DNA of 64,000 bases, taken from assembly GCF_000348985.1 (NCBI RefSeq), contig NC_035931.1:310001-374000 (forward strand), in the 5' to 3' direction. The notes under the pieces are model-generated. The model ran no database searches. It saw nothing but the letters and a program-made list of their open reading frames with translations, and was not told the origin of the DNA. Below are positions 55,603-64,000 of the stretch, in pieces; position 1 is the stretch's first letter, and each line of letters begins with the position of its first letter. Source of the DNA: Huiozyma naganishii CBS 8797. Its lineage: Eukaryota; Ascomycota; Saccharomycetes; Saccharomycetales; Saccharomycetaceae. The position numbers and the translations under genes were made by a program.

Positions 55603-56162
55603 TAGCCTCCCCCACTTCACTCCGTATACACACAAGCACATATATATAGTCTGAACGCTTACCTCAATAGGTTAAACTCCTTGCTATTATTACACTTGCA
55701 CTTGGCACACTTTTTGCCCTCATTCTCGAGGTTTTTCCGGGGCGTGCCTTTATTACTCTCCGGGGTATACACAATAGGGACATTTTTTTACCAATGGGCT
55801 ATATTTGTTCAAGGACATATTTTTGGCGCTAAAATGCCGCAGGAAGGCTGCGCAAAATAGGAGTCATCGTCCAGAAGAGGTAATTCCGCTCGAAGGTACC
55901 AAGCCGTGCCCCAGAAACAGCCGGAGAGCATTTTTGCTGAGGGCATCGCAACTCAGAAACCGCCGCAGGACACACACCCTTCCACGGCGTAACAAACGAA
56001 AACAAACAAACAAACAAACATTTGGTTCACTGGACGGTGTTATATAAACAGCTCACTGGTCAAGAACCTCACACATGAAACTGATACTTCTCCTCGATGG
56101 GAATGTTTCACTGTTTCCTGATTCTTGCTGCTCTGTTCTGTGTAAACTAAGTTCTCCATCTG
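55603..56162. other. CEF1-GAS3 spacer, 560 bp
   Basis: S. cerevisiae has SCJ1 here; no SCJ1-like coding remnant is visible. The spacer holds a CAAA microsatellite (56003-56020) and TATATAAA (about 56040-56047) about 115 bp before GAS3. An ATG at 56075 opens an out-of-frame uORF overlapping the GAS3 start. Confidence 0.5.
56003..56020. repeat. CAAA microsatellite
   Basis: About four and a half copies of CAAA in the GAS3 promoter, 20 bp before the TATA box. Confidence 0.8.
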
Positions 56163-57746
56163 ATGAAGTTCTCTTTAAACATTTTGCTATCTTTGATGGC
56201 GGTGGCCTCTGTGGAGGCTATTCTGCCCATCCATATTAAAAACTACAGGTTTATCAAACCTTCTTCACCTGTTAATAATGCGACTTCGAACGAAGTGTTC
56301 TACGTGAAGGGTATTGATTATCAACCTGGTGGATCGTCTGCTTACAAATCTGACTCCAAGACGGATGTGCTCTCTGACCCTGAGATTTGTGCCAGGGACG
56401 CCTTCGTGTTCCAACAGCTCGGTATAAACACTGTCAGAATATACAGTGTCAATCCGGACTTGAACCACGACAAATGTATGACTATTTTGAACAACGCTGG
56501 TATCTACGTCATTTTGGACGTGAACAGTGGTAACTACGGTGAAAACTTGAACCGTGCTGACCCCAACGGATCCTATAACTCATGGTACTTGTCCCGTGTC
56601 TTCAAAGTGATCGATGCGTTCAAGAATTATCCAAACTTGCTGGCTCTTTTCGCTGGTAACGAGGTGATTAACGATGAGAAGGACTACGCGGAAATAGACC
56701 CACCTTTCATCCGTGCCGTGCAGAGAGACATGAAACAGTACATCCAAAAACATTCCAACAGAACAATTCCAGTTGGTTACTCCGCCGCAAACAACGTTCA
56801 GTTGAGATTGGCCAGTTTCAAGTACTTGCAGTGTAACTCCTTGGATGGGAAGAAAGTTGATCCAGTGTTGAACGAATCAAGGTCCGATTTCTTCGGGTTG
56901 AACACTTACGAGTGGTGCTCAGGGAGCTCCGACTGGACTTCCTCCGGTTACGATAAACTGAACTCCACGTTCAGCGACGCTGTGATCCCACTGATCTTCT
57001 CCGAGTACGGTTGCAACAAAAACTTGCCAAGAACTTTCGACGAAGTTACCGATGGACTGTATCCAGACAACGGTCTAGGTAAATTGTTTTCCGGTGGGTT
57101 GGTCTACGAATACGCTGAGGAGGCCAACAACTACGGGTTGGTCGATATCGATGACGATGACGGATCAATCACTTACAAAACAGATTTTGCCAACTTGAAG
57201 GATCGTTTCAGCAAAGTGAACAACACTATTGTAAAGGAAAAGACTCTTTCCAACAATACCATTTACAAGTGTGATAACGCATCTATTACCAAGGCGTACC
57301 CTGGCTTCGGCACCAACAACTTCACCATTCCAAAACAACCAGAAGGTATCACCAACTTGATTAAATGGGGTGTCAACGGGACCAACGTTGGTAAGATATT
57401 GACAAACTACACTGTTCCAACTACATTCAATTACACAATCACTGATAACAACGGTAAGAAAGTTGACGCTAAAATCTCCTACAACAAGAACAACACTCTC
57501 AACGTGCTGAAGGCTGCTGAGGATGACATCAACGACACCATCTCTTCTTCTACTGAGGCCAGTTCTTATGCATCAACAACGACTTTGTCTTCATCCTCGA
57601 CTGTTCGTGAATTGTCTTCTGCAGCATCGTCATCTTCTTCTTCCTCCTCCACGAGTTCGAGAAGCAGTCGTGGTGTCGCTGCTGTGGCCACGGTCCCATC
57701 AATCACCAGTGGATTATTCGCATTCCTAATATCGGCTTTGCTGTGA
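56163..57746 (+). CDS. GAS3: GPI-anchored Gas3, GH72 family
   Basis: Cell-wall protein of the beta-1,3-glucanosyltransferase family. The 527-aa product (S. cerevisiae 524) has a signal peptide (about 1-19), a GH72 domain with the acid/base Glu in LFAGNEVIND and the nucleophile Glu in IFSEYGCNK, no Cys-rich X8/CBM43 box (as known for Gas3), a Ser-rich stretch, and a C-terminal hydrophobic tail (SGLFAFLISALL) for GPI attachment. Many NNT/NAT/NGT sequons. The catalytic residues look present, although S. cerevisiae Gas3 is reported to have little or no activity. The position between CEF1 and SKY1 supports GAS3. Confidence 0.95.
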   Translation: MKFSLNILLSLMAVASVEAILPIHIKNYRFIKPSSPVNNATSNEVFYVKGIDYQPGGSSAYKSDSKTDVLSDPEICARDAFVFQQLGINTVRIYSVNPDLNHDKCMTILNNAGIYVILDVNSGNYGENLNRADPNGSYNSWYLSRVFKVIDAFKNYPNLLALFAGNEVINDEKDYAEIDPPFIRAVQRDMKQYIQKHSNRTIPVGYSAANNVQLRLASFKYLQCNSLDGKKVDPVLNESRSDFFGLNTYEWCSGSSDWTSSGYDKLNSTFSDAVIPLIFSEYGCNKNLPRTFDEVTDGLYPDNGLGKLFSGGLVYEYAEEANNYGLVDIDDDDGSITYKTDFANLKDRFSKVNNTIVKEKTLSNNTIYKCDNASITKAYPGFGTNNFTIPKQPEGITNLIKWGVNGTNVGKILTNYTVPTTFNYTITDNNGKKVDAKISYNKNNTLNVLKAAEDDINDTISSSTEASSYASTTTLSSSSTVRELSSAASSSSSSSSTSSRSSRGVAAVATVPSITSGLFAFLISALL

Positions 57747-58140
57747 TCTGGTTTGTTTCCTTTTCTTTAAAGCAAACCATACTTCAAAGCGTTATGACTT
57801 TCATCTCGTGAGGCTATTTCAATGAATTTGGCTCTCACTTATTTCTTTCGTACTTTTTATCCTTTGTTGCTCTGTTACTAGGCAGCACATTTCTTGATGT
57901 TCTTTTTTTCTTCACATGTTATTCCCATTCTTACTATGAACCTTTGTATTTTACATACCTACTTTATAATAATGATAGTTCTTCGTTTTTTAAATGGCTA
58001 AGCTTCAGGAGTCCTGATAACTGGAGAATGCGCGAATGCAAAAAGAAGACAGTTCAAACTTCGACAAAAAAAACAATTACAACACTATTATTAATACACT
58101 CACTAACGTGGTTATGTTGAACTACAAAAAAATTCACACT
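57747..58140. other. Convergent GAS3-SKY1 spacer, 394 bp
   Basis: AT-rich 3' flanks with T-rich tracts and ATTATTAATA-type sequence, consistent with two terminators back to back. No gene or element otherwise seen. Confidence 0.5.
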
Positions 58141-60675
<2,535 letters not shown>

Positions 60676-63600
60676 CTACAGGACGAGCAGCGTGTCGTGT
60701 GCGTTACGCTGGTCTGTGCGGGCCTGCTGCTGCCACTCGGTGGTCACCTCCACTCGAGGGAGCGCAAGGTGGCCCGTCTTGAGCGGCGTGAGGGACACTC
60801 CGTGCCGTTGTAGAAGCGTGGGCGTCGTCGTAGTGGTGGTGTCCCGGATCGTGAACTTCTTCTTGCCCTGGACGAGCCACTCGTTGCTCGAAGCAACCTC
60901 GAGCACGTAGGTCCCGCGGCCGTCGGTTGCCTGAGAAGGTGACGCGGGTGGTGGGACTCGCGAGGGCGAAAGTCTGTCAACTGCAATTGGGTTTGCGACC
61001 CACTGGCTGCTGAGGTCTTCGACAGTCAGCGAGAAGGGAATAGGACAGCCGATCTGCGGGTGAAGTGCCGCTGTATCCTTTGGGTCTTGAACCGGTTCAA
61101 ACTGTATGTGGAAAATAGGCTCGTATTCGGGGAACTCCACGGGGACGTGCAAAGCTCTCGCTTTTATTTTCTTGTTCCGTACTTGTGGGTCGTCCACTGC
61201 GATCCCAGTGGTCAAGTCTCTAAGGAATTTCAGAACTATGCACTTGAGGTCCCGAGGGAACGCCACGCTGTCGATCAACGAGCAAATTTTTTGGAGGTGA
61301 AGGGATTGTGGCTCTAGAATCAACGTATGCGTCTCCGCATATTTGTCGTAGTTGTGCACAAGCCGCGACAGAATCTCTTGCTCCCAGAAATACTTCCAAG
61401 GTTCCCACTCCGGAGAGGGGGTCTCCCCCCATACAAGTTCTGTGACCAAGGAATCCAGGATTTCCTTCAACGTGTTGTATTCGACTTTCAAGTAGAACAG
61501 ATCGGAGCAATAGAACTTGCCCTCTTTACCCTTGATCTGGTAGCATTGTAGGCAGCTATCACTTGCCAGCGAAGAGGTCAGGAAAATGGGCTCACTAAAC
61601 TCGACGACCCCGTTGATATCGTATCTCTCTTCACGCTCGGGGAGCAACTCGGCACTGTAGAGAACGATCGGCTCGTCTCGTATCGACGAGTTGAAAAGAA
61701 ATTTGAAATAGAAGACATCCCTTTTGAAAACATCCTCCACGGATACAGAGAGGGGCAAGTAGCACTGAATGTAATGGCTTCTAGTATCTCTGTACTCTAC
61801 ACCGTTCTTCACGAACCGTATTGTCGCTGTGATGAAAAAAGAGGTGCCAGATGAAGGATGCAGATAGTAAGGAATCAAATGTGGCACATCTCCCTTCCTT
61901 ATCACCCACTCAGTGACCGTCTCTTCAGCTCCAAAACTTATTGGGTATACCTCCTCTCGGGCAGCTTTATTCACCAATAAAGCAATATCAAAGTCAGTGG
62001 CAGAATCCAGATTATTAAAATCTAATTCAAGGGCATGATCCCCGAGCTTCAAAGAATAAGCTTCCCGTACGGCAACACTCACATTATCTTGATTGAATAT
62101 CGGTACAACACGTATTTTCGTGTCCTCGATCTCTTTCACAAAAGTTGTGTTACAAATTTTGATCTCCAAAGAGGAGATCATAAATTCTCCAAATGCAATA
62201 TCTTTCGTTTCAAGTGTACACTCTGTAGTACCAGCGGAGAGCAATACGTCTGTACTAGCAAAGTCCACTGCCTTGCCCTTCGAATCCCTTAGTTTGATTT
62301 TCACGTATTCTGCTTTGATATCCTCAGGTAGACATTTACCAGTCACTTTAAGACTGATCTGATAGACGTTCGGTCTACTGAGAGTCACCAGTGCACATTT
62401 CTCAACAGAAAAGATAAAATCCAAAGGGAAAAAAACAGGGTCCTCTTCCTCTTCCTTCTTGCTTCTTTTAACCGCCAGAAATTTAAGCCACCAACGTTTC
62501 CTTTCATCGATATCCTTCGACAGTTTCAAAAGGTTCAAGTACGCATTGGATAGTATATTATTCACAGGAACGTGGGAGCCATTGAATTCAATGTAGGATA
62601 TCTTAGTGCAATTGACCAAGGAGTCAACAAACACTTTGAGAATTTGCAACCCTATCAGGTTCCAATTAGACTCGATATAAAATTCATAACAGGAGATAAA
62701 AATCGAAAGGGCATTTTCGTACTCTTTCCTTTGATAATGCAGCAGGCCTATTTCAATCGATAGCACATCAATGGTCCGTTGCCTCTTCGCTATTGGAGAA
62801 GAATTAAACAACGACATGATTTCTTGATTGTACCCTATAAATCTTTTGTGGAAACTATCTTCATCTTTATACGAGTGCGAAACTTGATCAAAGATATAAT
62901 CCCCCCCTGGGTACTTTTTAAATGAAAGCGAAAAAGTAGTCATACTTTGAACAGCTTGAAGGTAGCATTCCCGTTCCGCTAATAGCAAATTGCCCTTGAT
63001 TTCCGGGAGTGTTTTGAAGTTCAACGCGGTATGGTCAGGTAGTAGCAATATGACGGTATGCAATAGTGTAAATTTGAATTGTAACAGATTTTCGTCTTTG
63101 AAAAACCACCTATCAATGTTGTTGAGGAACTGACAAGTTAAATGGTGGATACGAGTAAACACTTTATCTGAGTGTTCACTGATGAACAGTACATTCAGCT
63201 CGTTGATGAAAAAGTACTTCAGATAATAAAACTTTGTCAACGCACCCTTCTCGAATAAATCACCGATCGATTCGTCCAAAGTATATTTGAGTGGAAACTC
63301 TAGTTTCCCCAATTGAAACCTCTTCGAAAATGGCAACTTTTCCCTAATGGCTTTAATTTGTAAATATGCCTCGTCAGTTAATTTGAATTTCAGAAACAGT
63401 TGTAACAGTTCCTCTCTAGCGAGTAACCTTTCTTGCACTTGTTTAGCATTGGTTAACTTGGCTAGTCTAAGCGTCAATACCCCTAACCGTTCTTTCAATA
63501 TATCCACCACTTGAACTTTAAAGTTTTGAGAAAGATGAGACCAAAATTCCTCCTTTTCTCGCGGAGACTTATACACAGACTTCAGTTCAAGCACTTGCAC

Positions 63601-64000
63601 ACCGGGGAAATCTTTATTGATCTTTTCCTTTATGGATACAGTTTTAAAGATATTAGTATCCGTCACAGTAGAATTGGCGTACATGAATATTATTGGCAGC
63701 ACAGGTTCCCCAATTTCTGCCTCCTCCTCCCCAACGACAGGTAACCATCTTCTTAATAGGGGCCTCACCTTCGATCTGTAGTCGTCTACCGTTAAACAGG
63801 TAACAATAATTATTTTGATAAAGGGCATTTGCTTCTTTGGAGGCTCTTTCGTATCCGTTGCCGGCACATCTGTCTCCGAGACCAGCGTTATGGGCAATCG
63901 TGGCACTGTTTTAGTGGTGCCCGTAGGGGACTTCCACCGAACATCCTCCAACGGGAATATGCTTAAAAACTCATTCTTCACAGACTCAAAGAGCGCAAAC
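60676..64000 (-). CDS. TRS130: TRAPPII subunit Trs130, 5' partial
   Basis: Large subunit of the TRAPPII complex, the GEF for Ypt31/32 in late-Golgi traffic. The frame is open to the window edge; about 1,108 codons are visible. The edge sequence (..FESVKNEFLSIFPLEDVRWK) aligns with about residue 20 of S. cerevisiae Trs130, so roughly 17-20 residues and the start codon lie outside. Conserved blocks include KVRPLLRRWLP, FPGVQVLELKSVYKSPREKEEFW, RQRTIDVLSIEIGLLHYQ, SVSVEDVFKRDVFYFKFLFNSS and VLEVASSNEWLVQGKKK. The Met at 63981 is a GTG codon and is not the start. Confidence 0.96.
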   Translation of the reverse strand, partial: FALFESVKNEFLSIFPLEDVRWKSPTGTTKTVPRLPITLVSETDVPATDTKEPPKKQMPFIKIIIVTCLTVDDYRSKVRPLLRRWLPVVGEEEAEIGEPVLPIIFMYANSTVTDTNIFKTVSIKEKINKDFPGVQVLELKSVYKSPREKEEFWSHLSQNFKVQVVDILKERLGVLTLRLAKLTNAKQVQERLLAREELLQLFLKFKLTDEAYLQIKAIREKLPFSKRFQLGKLEFPLKYTLDESIGDLFEKGALTKFYYLKYFFINELNVLFISEHSDKVFTRIHHLTCQFLNNIDRWFFKDENLLQFKFTLLHTVILLLPDHTALNFKTLPEIKGNLLLAERECYLQAVQSMTTFSLSFKKYPGGDYIFDQVSHSYKDEDSFHKRFIGYNQEIMSLFNSSPIAKRQRTIDVLSIEIGLLHYQRKEYENALSIFISCYEFYIESNWNLIGLQILKVFVDSLVNCTKISYIEFNGSHVPVNNILSNAYLNLLKLSKDIDERKRWWLKFLAVKRSKKEEEEDPVFFPLDFIFSVEKCALVTLSRPNVYQISLKVTGKCLPEDIKAEYVKIKLRDSKGKAVDFASTDVLLSAGTTECTLETKDIAFGEFMISSLEIKICNTTFVKEIEDTKIRVVPIFNQDNVSVAVREAYSLKLGDHALELDFNNLDSATDFDIALLVNKAAREEVYPISFGAEETVTEWVIRKGDVPHLIPYYLHPSSGTSFFITATIRFVKNGVEYRDTRSHYIQCYLPLSVSVEDVFKRDVFYFKFLFNSSIRDEPIVLYSAELLPEREERYDINGVVEFSEPIFLTSSLASDSCLQCYQIKGKEGKFYCSDLFYLKVEYNTLKEILDSLVTELVWGETPSPEWEPWKYFWEQEILSRLVHNYDKYAETHTLILEPQSLHLQKICSLIDSVAFPRDLKCIVLKFLRDLTTGIAVDDPQVRNKKIKARALHVPVEFPEYEPIFHIQFEPVQDPKDTAALHPQIGCPIPFSLTVEDLSSQWVANPIAVDRLSPSRVPPPASPSQATDGRGTYVLEVASSNEWLVQGKKKFTIRDTTTTTTPTLLQRHGVSLTPLKTGHLALPRVEVTTEWQQQARTDQRNAHDTLLVL

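Noticed and set aside
56075..56162. Overlapping out-of-frame uORF before GAS3
   Set aside because: It begins only about 30 bp after the TATA box, so the transcript probably starts downstream of its ATG.

Overview
This is a nuclear chromosome segment from a budding yeast of the Saccharomycetaceae that descends from the whole-genome duplication (WGD). No introns, tRNA genes, Ty elements or LTRs were seen. Almost every gene has a recognisable Saccharomyces cerevisiae ortholog, and order follows two S. cerevisiae regions. The dense coding, high GC of many genes and differential retention of duplicated tracks fit a Kazachstania/Huiozyma-type species (Huiozyma naganishii is my best guess, not proven). 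All names and comparisons come from remembered S. cerevisiae proteins and gene order; no search was run.

Region 1 (1-24.2 kb) follows the left arm of S. cerevisiae chromosome XVI in reverse: RAD53 (5' partial), PEP4, KIP2, PRM4, TGS1, AIM44, PET20, the YPL162C membrane protein, SVS1, MLH3, SET6, ATG29, REV3, MRX4. CDC60 and BEM4 are absent from their expected place. Region 2 (24.5-44.3 kb) mixes chromosome XVI genes (MEX67, DAP1, TRE, SPT14, NIP100, MRPL40, COX10) with chromosome XV genes (SEC63, MOD5, a probable OSW1, RPN8, HRK1). This is what reciprocal loss from two WGD sister tracks leaves. Region 3 (44.5-64 kb) follows chromosome XIII: ERG12, the YMR209C methyltransferase, MGL2, DML1, EFR3, CEF1, GAS3, SKY1, TRS130 (5' partial), with SCJ1 and GUA1 absent.

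The genes are ordinary housekeeping and do not form one pathway. They cover checkpoint and DNA repair (RAD53, MLH3, REV3), mRNA/tRNA/snRNA processing and export (TGS1, MEX67, MOD5, CEF1, SKY1), membranes, sterols and GPI (SEC63, SPT14, ERG12, DAP1, MGL2, EFR3, GAS3, TRS130), mitochondria (PET20, MRX4, MRPL40, COX10, DML1) and microtubule motors (KIP2, NIP100). Base composition changes in blocks: 13.9-24.2 kb and 28.7-32 kb are AT-rich, 39-50 kb is GC-rich.

I found no undescribed multi-gene system. The most interesting signals are in leaders and spacers: a MOD5 leader whose uORF skips the mitochondrial start and stops just before the cytosolic start; short uORFs touching the starts of MLH3, REV3 and ERG12; a 741-bp convergent gap at 45.8-46.5 kb with promoter-like and splice-like signals; and a probable OSW1 with a mid-sporulation element.
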